A stretch of 45,566 nucleotides of DNA. It comes from Suillus spraguei (taxonomy: Eukaryota; Basidiomycota; Agaricomycetes; Boletales; Suillaceae). Numbering within the stretch: position 1 is the first letter of the stretch; every line of letters starts with the position of its first letter. The stretch is from the NCBI GenBank assembly GCA_016800925.1, contig JABCPU010000503.1, forward strand, positions 1 to 45,566, in the 5' to 3' direction. The translations under genes were made by a program, and so were the position numbers. Positions 22,786 to 34,784 of this stretch are shown here, in pieces. The notes below the pieces were generated by a model. It was not told the origin of the DNA. It saw nothing but the letters and a program-made list of their open reading frames with translations, and searched no databases.

Positions 22786-22938
22786 TTCTAAGCCACTGGC
22801 ATCGCGAAACGTTCCAGTGAGTATTAATAACTCATCACTATATGAATGTCGACATGCGTGACTTGCTACTAGATGTGGGGAAGCGCGACTGGGAGTATAT
22901 TGGCAACTTTGACTTCGTTTGGAGCGGCAGATATCAAT
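22786..22938 (+). pseudogene. Kex2-site peptide precursor fragment, copy 3
   Basis: Lacks the signal-peptide exon. It begins within GCATCGCGAAACGTTCCA, keeps the GTGAGT donor and CTAG acceptor, and the second exon reads DVGKRDWEYIGNFDFVWSG and ends at a TAA near 22938. No promoter of the family is visible upstream. The tail peptide after KR differs from the other copies and is rich in aromatic residues. Confidence 0.6.
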
Positions 22939-23158
22939 AAAGATTGTCAAAGGAGCCGCATATTGAGAGTGCGAGTATTAAATATTAAGGGTGAAAGAAC
23001 AGTCAAGGTCCTCGATGACACATGAATATCAGGTGTGTCCTGATTAAAAGTGCTTGGTGAAATGTTCGATTTCGTGGTGCCATGGCACAACCAGCACTTG
23101 TGTAAATATACAAAAGTTGTGCGTCGGAAATATCCGATAAGGACCCGTAAGTGCTTGA

Positions 23159-23452
23159 GTGACAAGAGCGCACACTGTGCTGAAAGACAATGTTGTCGCC
23201 GTTACCCTTCCTCAATTTAAGGCTACATTCATTGTCCATTTTGATATACACACAAAGACTACTACTGAAACTAATGGTAAAGCTAAGTCCAAGGAAGTCA
23301 AATCTACGAAAGTCAAGGAACTTGTATTCCGCATCTCCGGGCTCAACTATCTCGATCGACTTCCAATCTACATCGTTCATAAGACTTGCCACATGTTTAT
23401 GCAGGAATTGTACGAAGCGCTCACCGTGACTAGTCCTTCAATAATGGAGTGA
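23159..23452 (+). CDS. Hypothetical protein or exon, 97 codons
   Basis: An open frame whose middle part looks genuinely coding: AVTLPQFKATFIVHFDIHTK, a Lys/Thr-rich KAKSKEVKSTKVKELVF, then RISGLNYLDRLPIYIVHK. I recall the pattern 'KTKEFVFxxxxxNYxxFLxxxLxKH' from uncharacterised agaricomycete proteins, but this copy diverges after LNYLD. It is probably a truncated exon of such a gene. It exists only between NLR1 and NLR2, with no counterpart between the other NLRs. Confidence 0.35.
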   Translation: MTRAHTVLKDNVVAVTLPQFKATFIVHFDIHTKTTTETNGKAKSKEVKSTKVKELVFRISGLNYLDRLPIYIVHKTCHMFMQELYEALTVTSPSIME

Positions 23453-23457
23453 TCTCA

Positions 23458-23802
23458 TCAAGAGTCAGGATTGGCATCAAGTAGCGCTTGCCTTGCACAA
23501 AGCATTTCCTTTGGACACGTCTTGAATAAAATGATTGTTACATTCCAATAGATGAAAAGTTTGACATATCTTGTTCCGATTCTTGATCTCCCATGGTGTC
23601 GAGTGGTTGTTCTTTCATCTTTCGCAGCCTCGTCTCCAAACATCAACATCAGAGTCAGGTGCTGTCTATTCATACATATAGCGTGTAGTTCCTCGTTCCT
23701 TTCAAGAGCATGGGCCGAAATACACTTGCGATTGAGGTGCAGCCGACAAAATGTGCGAAAAAGTGTTGGTATAGACACAAATACCCCACGACGAGAGTAC
23801 AA
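23458..23802 (-). pseudogene. Tc1/mariner transposase fragment
   Basis: Minus-strand reading GVFVSIPTLFRTFCRLHL, then ALERNEEL, then LMLMFGDEAAKDERT and GRSRIGTRY. This covers the end of the DNA-binding region and the start of the DDE domain (first catalytic Asp in FGDE). Compared with related transposases a few residues before MLMF are altered, and the rest of the catalytic domain is missing. It is related to the scrap at 3579-3827. Confidence 0.65.
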
Positions 23803-24459
23803 TTCATGTTGAAGCTCATCAAGATAGATAGGACCGTGACAAATGATGGTGGTGATAAATGCGATGTCATTGATGGTGATGCTGCGACACCGGCCTTGAC
23901 TGCTGTCGTGGTGAAACCGAGGAAAGAGTTGTAAGACTTTGTATATGAGAGTCTTCTTGACCCCAAGCAGATGACATATATGCTTTACGGAACGCCCAAG
24001 TCGATGTAGAACAGGAATTCAAGCTTTCAAGTCTGCTGAAACAGCGCGTGGTGGCATTGCGAACTTAACTGTGATAGTGGGGAGCCAGAGAGCGGCTTGC
24101 TTATGGGGACCTCACCGGATATTTCTGCACCTTTTGCGATTCCGCATATTTATGGAAACAGCTGTAATAGTATTGAATGGTTGAGAATATGATCAGAGTT
24201 CTAGTATCAAGTGCCAGCGGATAAAGATAATAGCAGGGAGTAGTTGACCCACATTGAAAGGGTAAGTTGAATGCGAGGCCGAAAATTTCAAGACATCGAA
24301 TGCGTGATTAGTTCTGTGCAAGATTAGTCGACCTGGTGGGGACTTTGATCATTACAAACAAATGCTTCTCAGAGCCGGATCAGATATTCGGTGGATTAAC
24401 CAGTACGTACTGACAAGTCAGATTAGTGAATCTCATGATGGGTGACCAGAAAGAGTAGG
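23803..24459. other. No gene recognised
   Basis: Repeat-rich spacer between the transposase scrap and the leader of NLR2. A 74-codon open frame ending at 23934 has no motif. Confidence 0.45.
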
Positions 24460-25052
24460 AAGACTTTCCTCTCCAATTTTCTGTTTCCTTCCTTGCACTC
24501 TATTTTAAGACTCGATCAATAGCTTTATTGAACGTACAAGGTATAGGTGTTCGTCCTCCAGGCCTGTTTTTATAAAATCGAGCTGATTGTGTCTTCAAGA
24601 CATGGCGTCCACCGACAAGTGCTCTGGCAATACTATTACCTCGTACCCAGGCCAGCAAGGAAGAACTCGATCGGAGAAGCTGAAAGGGGAGAAGTGTAGC
24701 AAGGGAGAAACCGTAACCCTTTTATGTCTGAGCGAATGTAAACACAACTAATTCCACAGCTGCATGTATAGACTGAGAGGGCAACAATGTCTTTGGTACA
24801 CGAGCTGTGAGAAGTCAGAGTGCAAAAGTAGGAACCAGAAGAACTTGGGAGTTGTTGGTATGCAGTTTTGTCAGATACAAATATCCCTTTGGAAACCTGC
24901 TTCGACTCGGACTCCTTGATATTTTAGACGCCCGGTATGTAGGCTATGCTGTTAAGCCGTGCAGTTTCTCACCCCCACCTTGAATAGGTAGCAGGCTCCA
25001 GAGGCGCTCATTCGATAACACTCTGAACTAAACCACCACACGAACCAAGGCG
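24460..25052 (+). repeat. NLR leader module, copy 2
   Basis: Same landmarks as copy 1 (CTCCAATTTTCTG, CAGCTGCATGTATAGACTGAGAGG, AAGCCGTGCAGTTTCTCACCC). Here a small open frame begins ATGGCGTCCACCGACAAGTGC (24602) and runs 49 codons with four cysteines. A second Cys-containing block (RLRGQQCLWYTSCEKSEC) follows the ACTAATTCCACAG element. It may be a decayed cysteine-rich ORF within the module. Confidence 0.7.
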
Positions 25053-28000
25053 ATGGCATCCAGAAACACGAAAGCAGAACTCGGAAGGTCCAAAAAATCA
25101 AAGGTGAAAATGCACGTATCTCGGTGTCACTACCCTATATCTGATCTATCATCATGAGCAGGACTCAAAACAAACCTCTTCTGAAACCAAGCAGTCCCGG
25201 GATGATAGCGTGGTCCAGCTACTGGGCGTCACTATAGATGCTATCAACGCTACAAAAGACCTTGTTCCTATTGCGCTAGCGCAAGGCATCCTCGGAACAA
25301 TTGCAAACATTCTGACTATTGCGCAGGTGTGTTAGCCTAACTTTCAGAAAGATCGGTGAAGCCCAACGTCTGTCTACAGTCAGTAATTAAGAATAGGTCT
25401 GATTTCCAGGCGATAGCCAATAAGTGCGAGACCATCAGGGAAATCCTTGAGAGAGTGACGAAGGGTGCTGCCGACAACAATTTGCCAGGATACTTGGTGC
25501 ATGCATTATCTCAGCTCAACATGTGAACCCAACCAATTTCATCATCCTCGGAATCTGCTGACATTATGCAGATCGGTAAACCGCATCAACAGTGTCGTAG
25601 CGTCAAAGCAGGAGCAAGGATTTTGGATGAGGCTCATTACTTTCAAGATTAATCACGACATGATCACTGCATGGGAAAAGGACCTAGATCGTGTCCTCGG
25701 ACTCTTCAATGTATGTCTGTGTAACTTCATTTTGACTTTGCAACTAAATGGCGTCCTAAGTTTGAAGCGATCGCTGGCATGGCGATTGACGTGAGGTCAG
25801 TCAAGGAGGCTTTGGAACTCGTGCGCAATGTTCCTAGCATGAATGCCCCCAAGTACGTTGTTGCTTCTGGCGAGTTATGCTTGTTGTCTAAATGTAATTA
25901 GAAATCGCCAGGTTGAGCTTCCATCACGGCCTGCCATGCTGTATGGTCGTGATGACCTTGTGGCAGAGTTGACGAACCTTGTCGTCAACAGTGAGCATCT
26001 GGCGTTAATCGGTCCTGGGGGAATGGGGAAGAGTTCTGTCGCTAAAGCCATCCTTCACGAGCCACTCATCACGAACAAATTTGCTGATAGGCGCTTTTTT
26101 GTGACTTACGATGGACTGGATCCCTCGACCATCACATTCGAAACCTTCATGACGCGTTTCGCAGGAGCCCTTGGCATAGAGATCACCGGCGTTGATCCTG
26201 TGCGCCAGATATCCATATTTCTTCGTTCTGCCAACGCGCTCGTTGTCCTCGACAATGCCGAGACCTTCGAAGAGGCCAGTGCATCGTCAGCGCTCGGAGA
26301 CATACCACCAGCCATCGCTGAGATAGCTACTATCCCTGGCGTCATTCTTATTCTCACGTCACGCAGTAGAAGGAATGCACCAAATGTGCGATGGATTACC
26401 AAGGATATTACACCACTGGACTTGAGCTCTGCTCAAGCAGTGTTCTTTCAAATCTATCAGCACACCAGTTGTAGCGAAGCCAAAGAAGACATCAATGGCC
26501 TACTGAAGGAATTAGATTTTCATCCCCTTTCCATCAACATACTCGCAAATGCTGCGCAACAAAATCACTGGTCTCCAACCATGCTGCTTAAAAGATGGAA
26601 CGATCGGCACAGCAAGGTGCTCGACAGCGGCAAGGGGAAGCTGCAAAGCTTGTCTGACACCATGCAGCTGTCGCTCAGCTCACCATCGTTCCAGAATCTT
26701 GGCGAAGATGGACTTCGTGTCTTAGCCATCATCGCATTCTTGCCCCAGGGTCTCAATGAGGACCTGGCTAGTGATTTGTTACCATCGCTTCCGCAAATCG
26801 ACACTATATGCGATGTTCTGTGCATGCAGACACTCGTTTATCGTCAAGACAAGTTTCTCAAGATGCTCGCCCCCATTCGACATCACGTGCGAGATTCGTT
26901 GCAAGCACCCGACTCCACATGTTTGCAAGAGATATGTGCCTTCTACTATGACACTGTTACCTCCTGTTCGAAAGCCCGTGATCAGTATGCTGATATCATT
27001 ATCTCGGATCACCTTAACATCGAGCATGTGGTTGCCTCCAACCTTGCCAAGATTTCGGGTGACGCAGAAGAGACCTATGACATGTGTGGGCGGTTTTTAT
27101 GGTGTTTGTGGAACCATCTGCCTCGTCCAACTACTCTCGCCCCTGCTATTTCTAATATCATCGAAAACTCTTTCACGTGGACGCTAAAAGCAAACTGCTT
27201 ATCACATCTCGCACTACTGTACAACACACTTTCTCAGCTCGCCGAATCGTCACAGGCCTTTCAAGCAGCCGAGGTGCTCTACCTCACCGCCGGCAACCAT
27301 GAGAGCATGGCGAATTGTCTTATAGCTTGTGCAGACTTGCTGAGATGTCAAGGTCGCTTTATTGAGTCCCAGAATCTCTTAGAGGATCTCCAGCACTCCG
27401 ATTCTTGGGAGTCTCTCAGCGAAACAACGAAAGCCCAAGCTTGGTTTCTCTTGGATACGGCCCGGATGTACACATTCACAGCATCTGCCGATGAATTATT
27501 CATGAAGTCTGCAGAAGATCACGTCTGGGGCTTGCATTCCAAGATTTGGCACTGTCGGGCCAAATTTTATCATGGGGGGGATGCTGTCCAGGCGCACACC
27601 CACTTAGAAGACCTTCTCTTGCAATGTGCAAGTACCGGATATCTCATGGATCGCAGGGATGTACTTGGGGGGCTTGCAGAAATAGCACTTTGTGAAGGCA
27701 GGCTATCTGACGCAATGGATAACCTGCAGGCGGTCATAGGGATTTTTGAAGGACAACATTCCGACGATGCCCTTCGGCACACTGTGCGAAAGGCTGTTAT
27801 TGTAAGCAAGCAAGGGAACTATGACCTTGCGAGGGAGCTCATCCAGAAAGCCTCCGAATCCTTCCAATTCTTCGCGCTGCGCAATGCGCGCATATTCCTC
27901 CAGCGATCTTATGGCTTGGCATGCATCGAGCTCACTGCAGGCGAATGCGACAGAGCCGAGACTTATATCTCCACCACGATCGAAGCCTGCGACGTGCAAG

Positions 28001-28236
28001 GCAATCTGGTGTTCAAGGCATTCAGCATGCGTGGACTGGGGGAGATTGCATTCGTGCGTAGGAACTTTGCTCTAGCCACTCAGCGCTTTGAAGAGACGCG
28101 GTCTTTGTGCACTGAGATGGGAGTGTCTCCCGAGCATTTGTACAGTTGCTTCCCACTTGATACTTTACCGGACAGATTCAAAGGATGGACATTATTCCTA
28201 AAGGGTATGCCCCCATTTGCGAATGATACCAGGTAG
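25053..28236 (+). CDS. NLR2: helical N-terminus / NB-ARC-NACHT / TPR-like, 974 aa
   Basis: Paralogue of NLR1 with the same six-exon structure: 25053-25103, 25162-25326, 25380-25522, 25572-25710, 25761-25852 and 25902-28236; the frame closes at 975 codons. The final exon is the same length as in NLR1 (2335 nt). N-terminal exon MASRNTKAELGRSKKSK; helix LVPIALAQGILGTIANILT; Walker A GPGGMGKSS; Walker B ALVVLDNAE. The ATPase and following helical part are almost identical to NLR1 at the DNA level, while the N-terminal exons and the C-terminal TPR-like part (for example AVIGIFEGQHSDDALRHTV versus TLIEMSMGQDSERVLFYSI) have diverged, as expected if the outer parts set specificity. Confidence 0.92.
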
Positions 28237-28889
28237 ATCGTATGCATTAGTTCACGAGCAGTTTCATCATTGTATTATATCCACGGCAAGGTAGTAATGA
28301 GACAAATACCAGAAATATATGCTACCATGGCAAGGCTTTGAACGCCTCATGTTAGTCTGAACCCTGGGTTCGAGGCGTTCCGGACTGCTTAAACTCCTCT
28401 GCTTCACAAATCATGCTTTTTTTCCGGATGGGTGTGCTCATGCGTTTTCATATCTGCATCAGGGACACCCAAGATTAAACGGTCAAGAAGACAACGACAC
28501 AAACACACATCGGAAACTACTGCCAAGCTATCTCGCTCGGCAGTGGGGTCCTCACGTCGACTTCTGTGCGAACACAAGTTCCAGGTCCTCTTCGTGCCCT
28601 TGGATCACTGCAGCCGTCTTTTCCTACAATTTACAAAAAAAAAAAAAGGCTGTGGCTCGCCCACTTATAGTTCATGGACGATCCTCAAGCTGGCCTGATG
28701 TGTAGTTCGCGCTATCTTATGGCCTTCTTCAGTTCCTCGCCGACTGTATCGCCCATGTTCGAATCCCCAACGTTGGATCGCCACAGCAGGGATTTAGGAA
28801 GTATGTAGCGAGTCTTGGGGCGGGAAGTCAAGTAGATCATTGGATGGTCCGAGAGACCTGAGGAATTCACGTCCGCAGGGAAATTCAGT
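28237..28889. other. NLR 3' flank copy 2, then no gene
   Basis: The first about 100 bases repeat the NLR 3' flank. Then a poly-A run (about 28636-28648) and non-coding DNA. No gene seen. Confidence 0.5.
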
Positions 28890-29230
28890 GTGTCCTTGAG
28901 ATAACTGAAGAAGACGGAAGAAACATACGGCTATCAGCTTTCCCGAATGATGGAGTAGAACTGACGATCTATTAGTCGAGCAACGAGGATGCAGATGGAT
29001 TTTGCTTCGAGCTAAGATGGGCATAAGAATATTGTAGAAGGGAACATGCTGAAATGGCGCATGTTGAAGACAAAGTAGCAGTTGATGATGTGACATTGGG
29101 TGGGAGAGTCGATATATAGTCGATTTGAGGGGCAAGTTGTTTATCTGTGAGCCTGCATTCGATGTCACGTATCGAGAAGGCCAGACTACTCACCACATCA
29201 CTTTTCCTCGTATAAGCTTCTTTCGGGCTT
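28890..29230 (+). pseudogene. Broken copy of the ORF at 42210
   Basis: Nucleotide similarity to 42230-42550 is clear along the whole length (GGAAGAAACATAC, GATGGAGTAGA, AGAATATTGTAGAAGGGAA, TGTTGAAGACAAAGT, GTGAGCCTG, GACTACTCACCAC versus CACTACTCACCAC). Here the frame is interrupted repeatedly, whereas the 42210 copy is open. Both lie downstream of an NLR gene. Confidence 0.6.
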
Positions 29231-29368
29231 GGGGAAACGTTTAGGTATCATGGCAAATATTGGGTGACTTCCCGCAGCATTTAGAATCCTAGATATCGTT
29301 CTAAATTTTATCAGACGGAGATTCGGTTAAAGTACATCAACATCTAGAAACATGTTCTAAACCTAAAC

Positions 29369-29554
29369 ATGGACGACGACAACGCTGATCTATATCAACT
29401 ATATCACATGCTTGAGCTGGTGAAGGATGGGATAGACGACGAGGACGAATTTTGGAGGCATAGGATAACTATACTCGTGCAGTCATTTTTTCAGGAGCTG
29501 AAGAATCACAATGTGAACGCTTTGCGTTCCAGTGAGAAAGAAGAACACATCTAA
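29369..29554 (+). CDS. Small acidic protein, 61 aa, unrecognised
   Basis: Begins MDDDNADLYQLYHMLELVKD and ends SSEKEEHI. Acidic N-terminus and a helix-friendly middle (FWRHRITILVQSFFQELKN). The ATG follows AAAC. The upstream motif ATGTTCTAAAC (29352-29362) recurs upstream of the facing gene at 30249 (minus). It may be a first exon, a small gene, or part of a mobile element; no family recognised. Confidence 0.45.
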   Translation: MDDDNADLYQLYHMLELVKDGIDDEDEFWRHRITILVQSFFQELKNHNVNALRSSEKEEHI

Positions 29555-29632
29555 TTTGAGGTGACCTACTTCCTTATCCCCGTGCCAATATACCCTGGCA
29601 AGCTCTGTATTTGGCTCGCAATGATAAATCTT

Positions 29633-30249
29633 TCATCGCAACAATGAGAGTCGATGTGTCGGCATTTGATCACTTTCAACATCCTCGAGCAAAGTGGACA
29701 GAGGTGGAAATTTGCCGTCATCATCCTCATTTTCGTAGTCGATTAGCGAGGGGTCAATTTGCTGTATCCGCCCTGCAGGATTTGGCCTGAATGGAGGAGG
29801 AGGAGGAAACGTAAATTGATTCTGTAGTGGTGCAACACATCAGCTTGTTTCAAAGAGTACAATTGAGATTCGGAGACGCACCTGACCTAAACCATAGGAC
29901 TGGGGATTCATGCGAGATTCAAATCCACCAAAGCTAGCCCTAAAGCCAGGAAGCTGCGAAGCGAGCAACTAGATGAATATGTTGATTGAAGTCGTCAGAA
30001 ATAAACACTTACTTGGTTATCATTGGGATAGTCTGGACCTATGTTCGACAGAGGTTGCGTGAAAATATTATCTGCAAAGGTAAGTTGAGGTGGTGGGTGA
30101 TAGACACGCATAGCGCCAGATTACTAGTTACCTTTGGGGCAATAGATATAGCAGTCGACGTCTGCTTCGCCCTGAAAAATGAGTTGCCGTCAATGTACAT
30201 ACATACAAAGATCTATGCAAGTGTGAATCGTACCAGAAGTTTGTAACAT
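29633..30249 (-). CDS. Hidden five-exon small gene, about 126 aa, unrecognised
   Basis: No long open frame is present, but splicing on the minus strand gives a continuous frame. Exons: 30249-30234, 30161-30132, 30071-30013, 29968-29882 and 29821-29633 (127 codons with stop); introns 44-72 nt, all GT-AG. Visible pieces: DVDCYIYCPK; DNIFTQPLSNIGPDYPNDNQ; LLASQLPGFRASFGGFESR; then FPPPPPFRPNPAGRIQQIDP and acidic YENEDDDG. The first junction is the least certain because two acceptors (30162 or nearby) keep the frame. Composition (Pro-rich, acidic, Gln/Asn) suggests a disordered protein. It converges on the small gene at 29369; both carry ATGTTCTAAAC upstream. Function unknown. Confidence 0.55.
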
Positions 30250-30419
30250 CGTCGCGGTGTTTAAAAGTGATTTAGAACACGTTTAGAACATTATTTGAAT
30301 CTAGAACTGGGTCAGTTTGACGTGCGCACTTATGACATTTGACAGCGGCACGTCGCCACAAGACAGAACAGCTAGGCCCGGCCGCCCATGTGACTTGCTA
30401 TCTGGAGTCCCAAGTCTAG
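30250..30419. other. 5' flank of the small minus-strand gene
   Basis: Contains three TTAGAAC/GTTCTAA-type motifs between 30270 and 30310, mirrored by similar motifs at 29279-29362. They may be terminal repeats of an element carrying both small genes, or shared promoter elements. Confidence 0.35.
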
Positions 30420-30904
30420 TACAACCGCAACTCAATACCTTTATTACATTTTCATAAAATCGGGCTGATCATGTCATGCATGCGTTCGGGTGACAGACAA
30501 TTGCTCTGACAAGGCCTCGTACCCAGGCCAGCAAGGAAGAACTTACTGTTATGACTCAATTAGAGGAGCTGAAAGGGGACCAAGGGGTAAACCGTAATCT
30601 TTTTATGATGGGGTGGATACTAATTCGACAGTTACCTGTATAGATTAGGAGGGCAACAATGTCTTCTTTCTCAAACCAGAAGAACTGCACACAGAATTTT
30701 GTCAGATACAAACATTAACATTCTTTCCCAAATCTGCTTCGACTCGGAGTTCCGGCTTCAACTTAATATGATAGACGCCCGGTATGTAGGTTATGCAGTT
30801 AAGCGGTGCAGTTTCTCACCCTCCTCGTTGCGATAGGTGGCAGACTCCAGAGGCCCTCGTTCGGTAACACTGCGATCTATAGTACCACCACACGAACCAA
30901 AGCG
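30420..30904 (+). repeat. NLR leader module, copy 3 (shortened)
   Basis: Retains GTACCCAGGCCAGCAAGGAAGAAC, GATTAGGAGGGCAACAATGTCTT and the GCGGTGCAGTTTCTCACCCTCC block just before the NLR3 start, but its 5' part is missing compared with copies 1, 2 and 4. Confidence 0.65.
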
Positions 30905-33900
30905 ATGACATCCAAAAAAACGAAAGCAGAATTTGGAAGTTCCAAAAAATTAAAGGTGAGAAGGCACCATCTGGGTGTCACCAACCATGTATCTGATCTA
31001 TTATCGTGAGCAGGACTCAACACAACCTTTTGAAACAAAGCGGTCCCAGGGTGATGGTGCAATCCAGCTTCTGGACGGCGCTATAGCCGTCATCAACACT
31101 GCGAAAGCCGTTGTTCCTATTGCGCTAGCGCAAGGCATCCTTGAAACAATTGCAAATATTTTGACTGTTGTGAAGGTGCGTTGGCCTAACCTTCACAAAG
31201 ATTGGTGAAGTCCTACATCTATGTACAGTCAGCAATCAAGAATAAGTCTGATTTCCAGGTGATAGCCAACAAGTGTAAAACCATCGGGGAAAGACTTAAA
31301 AGCGTGACCAAGGATGCTACTGAAGACGATCTACGAGGTCACTTGGGGAGTGCATTATCCCAGCTTAACGAGTGAGCGAAACTGATTTCGACAATGCCAG
31401 AGTCTGCTGACACTGCATAGAGTAGTAAACCATATCAACAGTGACATAGCGTCAAAGAAGGAGAAAGGATTTTGGAGGGGACTCTTTACCGTGACGATTG
31501 ATCGCGACAAGATTGCTGCATGGGAAAAGGACTTGGATTTTGTCATCCTACTTTTCATTGTATGTCTCTGTAACTTCATCTCGACTTGGCTGCTGAATGG
31601 TGTCCTAAGTTTGAAGTGACCACTGGCACGGAGATTGAGATGAAGTCTATAAAGAAGGAGTTGAAACATGTCACGAGTAATGTTCCTAGTATGAATGTTC
31701 CAAAGTACGTTGTTATACCCTGCGAGTTGTGGATGACCTCTTAAATGCAACTAGCAATCACCAAATTGAGCCTCCATCACGGCCTGCCATGCTGTATGGT
31801 CGCGATGGTCTTGTGGCAGAGTTGACGAACCTTGTCATCAACGATCAGCATATAGCGTTGATTGGTCCTGGGGGAATGGGAAAGAGTTCCGTGGCCAAAG
31901 CCATCCTGCACGAGCCACTCGTCACGAACAAATTTTCCGAGAGGCGCTTCTTCGTAACTTACGATGGGCTGGATCCCTCGACCATCACATTCGAAACCTT
32001 CATGACGCGTTTCGCAGGAGCCCTTGGCATAGAGATCGCCGGTGCTGATTCCGTGGGCCAGATATCCGCATTTCTTCGTTCTGCCAACGCCCTCGTCGTG
32101 CTCGACAATGCCGAGACCTTCGAAGAGGCCAGTGCATCATCAGCGCTTGGGGACATACCGCCAGCCATCGCTGAGATGGCTAATATCCCTGGTGTCATTC
32201 TGATTCTCACATCACGCAGTAGAAGGAATGCACCAAACGTGCGATGGATCACCAAGTATATTCCACCACTGGACTTGAGCTCTGCTCAAGCAGTGTTCTT
32301 TCAAATCTATCAGCACGCCAGTCGTAGCGAAGCCGAAGAAGACATCAATGCCCTGCTGAAGGAATTAGACTTTCATCCCCTTTCCATCAACATACTCGCA
32401 AATGCTGCGCAACAAAATCACTGGTCTCCAACCATGCTGCTCAAGAGATGGAATGACCGGCACAGCAAGGTGCTTGACAGCGGGAAGGGGAAGCTGCAAA
32501 GCTTGTCTGACACCATGCAGCTGTCGCTCAGCTCACCATCGTTCCAGAATCTTGGCGAAGATGGACTTCGTGTCTTAGCCATCATCGCATTCTTGCCCCA
32601 GGGTCTCAATGAGGACCTGGCTAGTGATTTGTTACCATCGCTTCCGCAAATCGACACTATATGCGATGTTCTATGCATGCAATCACTTGTTTATCGTCAA
32701 GACAAGTTTCTCAAGATGCTCGCCCCCATTCGACATTACGTGCGAGATTCGTTGCGAGCACCTGACACCACATATTTGCAAGAGATACGTGCGTTCTACT
32801 ATCGCACTGTTGCCTCCTGTTCGGAAGCCCGTGATCAGTATGCTGATATCATTATCTCGGATCACCTTGACATCGAGCATGTGGTTGCCTGCAACCTTGC
32901 CAACATCCCCGGTGACGCAGAAGAGATGACCTATAGCACTTGCTGGCAATTTTTGCAATGTTTGAGATGGCATCTACCTCGCCCGACTACTCTCACCCCT
33001 GCTATTTCAAATATCGTCGAAAACTCTTCCACATGGACACCAAAGGCACATTGCTTGTTCACTCTCGCACAACTGTACGGCATACTTTCTCAGCTCACCG
33101 AATCGTCACAGGCCTTTCAAGCAGCCGAGGTGCTCTACCTCACGGCTGGCAACCATGAGAGCATGGCGCATTGTCTTATAACTCGTGCAGACTCGCTGAG
33201 ATGTCAAGGTCGCTATATTGAATCCCAGAATCTCTTAGAGAATCTTCAGCACACCGACTCTTGGGAGTCTCTCAGCGAAACAACGAAAGCCCGAACTTGG
33301 TTTTTCTCGGATATGGCCCGGATGTACACATTCACAGCATCTGTCGATGAATTATTCATGAAGTCTGCAGAAGATCATGTCTGGGGCTTGCATTCCAAGA
33401 TTTGGCACTGTCGGGCCAAATTTTATCATGGGGTGGACGCTGTCCAAGCGCACACCCACTTGAAAGACCTTTTCTCACAACGTGCAAGTACCGGATATCT
33501 CATGAATCGCAGGGATGTACTTGGGGGGCTTGCAGGAATAGCATTCTGTGAAGGCAGGTTATCCGACGCAATGGATAACCTGCAGACGGTCATAGGGATT
33601 TTCGAAGGACACCATTCTGACGATGCCCTTTGGCAAACTGTGCGAAAGGCTGTTGTTGCGAGCAAACAAGGGAACCATGACCTTGCGAGGGAGCTCGTCC
33701 AGAAAGCCTCCGAATCCTTCCAATTCTTCGCGCTGCGCAATGCGCGCATATTCCTCCATCGATCTTATAGCTCGGCATGCATTGAGCTCACTGCAGGTGA
33801 GTACGATAGAGCCGAGGCTTATTTCACCACCATAATCGAAGCCTGCGACATGCAAAGCAATCTGGTGCACAAGGCGTTCAGCATACGTGGACTGGGAGAG

Positions 33901-34092
33901 ATTGCATCTGTGCATAGGAACTTTGCTCTAGCCACACAGCGCTTCAAAGAGACACGGTCTTTGTGCGCTGAGATGGGAGTGCCTCCCCAGCATCTGTACA
34001 GTTGTTTGCCATTTTGTGCATTACCGGACAGATTCGAAGGATGGACGTTATTCCTGAAGGATATTCCCCCATTTGCGAACGATAATAGGTAG
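30905..34092 (+). CDS. NLR3: helical N-terminus / NB-ARC-NACHT / TPR-like, 975 aa
   Basis: Third intact paralogue. Exons: 30905-30955, 31014-31175, 31229-31371, 31421-31559, 31610-31704 and 31755-34092; the frame closes at 976 codons. Start MTSKKTKAEFGSSKKLK. The N-terminal domain is the most diverged of the intact copies (AVINTAKAVVPIALAQGIL; VIANKCKTIGERLKS). Walker A GPGGMGKSS, Walker B ALVVLDNAE, ILTSRSRRN, FLKMLAPIRHYV are all kept. The TPR-like region carries one extra residue (GDAEEMTYSTC versus GDAEETYDMC). Same 3' flank as the others. A Tc1/mariner element lies 0.7 kb downstream. Confidence 0.92.
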
Positions 34093-34784
34093 ATTGTATG
34101 TGCTAGCCTGCTGTTGTATACCACGAGCAGTTTCATCATTGTAATATATCCATGGCAAGGCAGTAGTCAGACAAATACTAGATACATGTTCACTTTGTTC
34201 AAGAAGACATCATCTCTGCAAAAAGTAGCGAACTATCAAGTAGTGGCTTTGCGAGAGTTCGGATGGCAAAGAGGTGCATCCATTGCTAAGGACAGCAACC
34301 ACGACATCTGTCGGAGAGTCTCTAGCATCAGCTCAGGTACCTCGGTGGAGTTTCAAGCATCAGCAAACCCAAAACTAATGATTTCATAGAAACGCGGCAC
34401 CGTTTTCGTCACGAGATATGTATATGATGGCTTGCTGGCGAGTTGTGCATCCGCGTTATCTGACATCGTGCTGGTCGGTATCTTTAATGCCAGTTATGCC
34501 ATATCTGTATTCACTTCTTTCAGTGTCTAGATGTCAATATTTCCTCAAGTGTTGTTGTTTCAATCACGCCTTGACTCTGCAAAGCCACGAAAGGACAATA
34601 ATGATGCAGTTATAATTATTGGACACGGCTATGGTTTACTTCCATGGGACACCGCGGTAATAGTTTTCATTATGGATATGGAGCTGACCCACTTTCCCTT
34701 ATGACGAGGTTGGTTGTCCGACGCACGAAATTTACTCCTCCATATCGCCGTGTCGAGTTCCCATTCCAGTAAGAGTGATGACTA
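34093..34784 (+). other. NLR 3' flank copy 3 and dispersed relic copy B
   Basis: After the shared NLR 3' flank, 34190-34390 is a copy of the LREFGWQRGASI relic, and 34400-34782 is closely similar to 43565-43940 (TGCTGGTCGGTAT(C/T)TTTAATGCCAG, CAATATTTCCTCAAGTGTTG, GGACACGGCTATGGTTTACTTCC). No intact gene. Confidence 0.6.
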
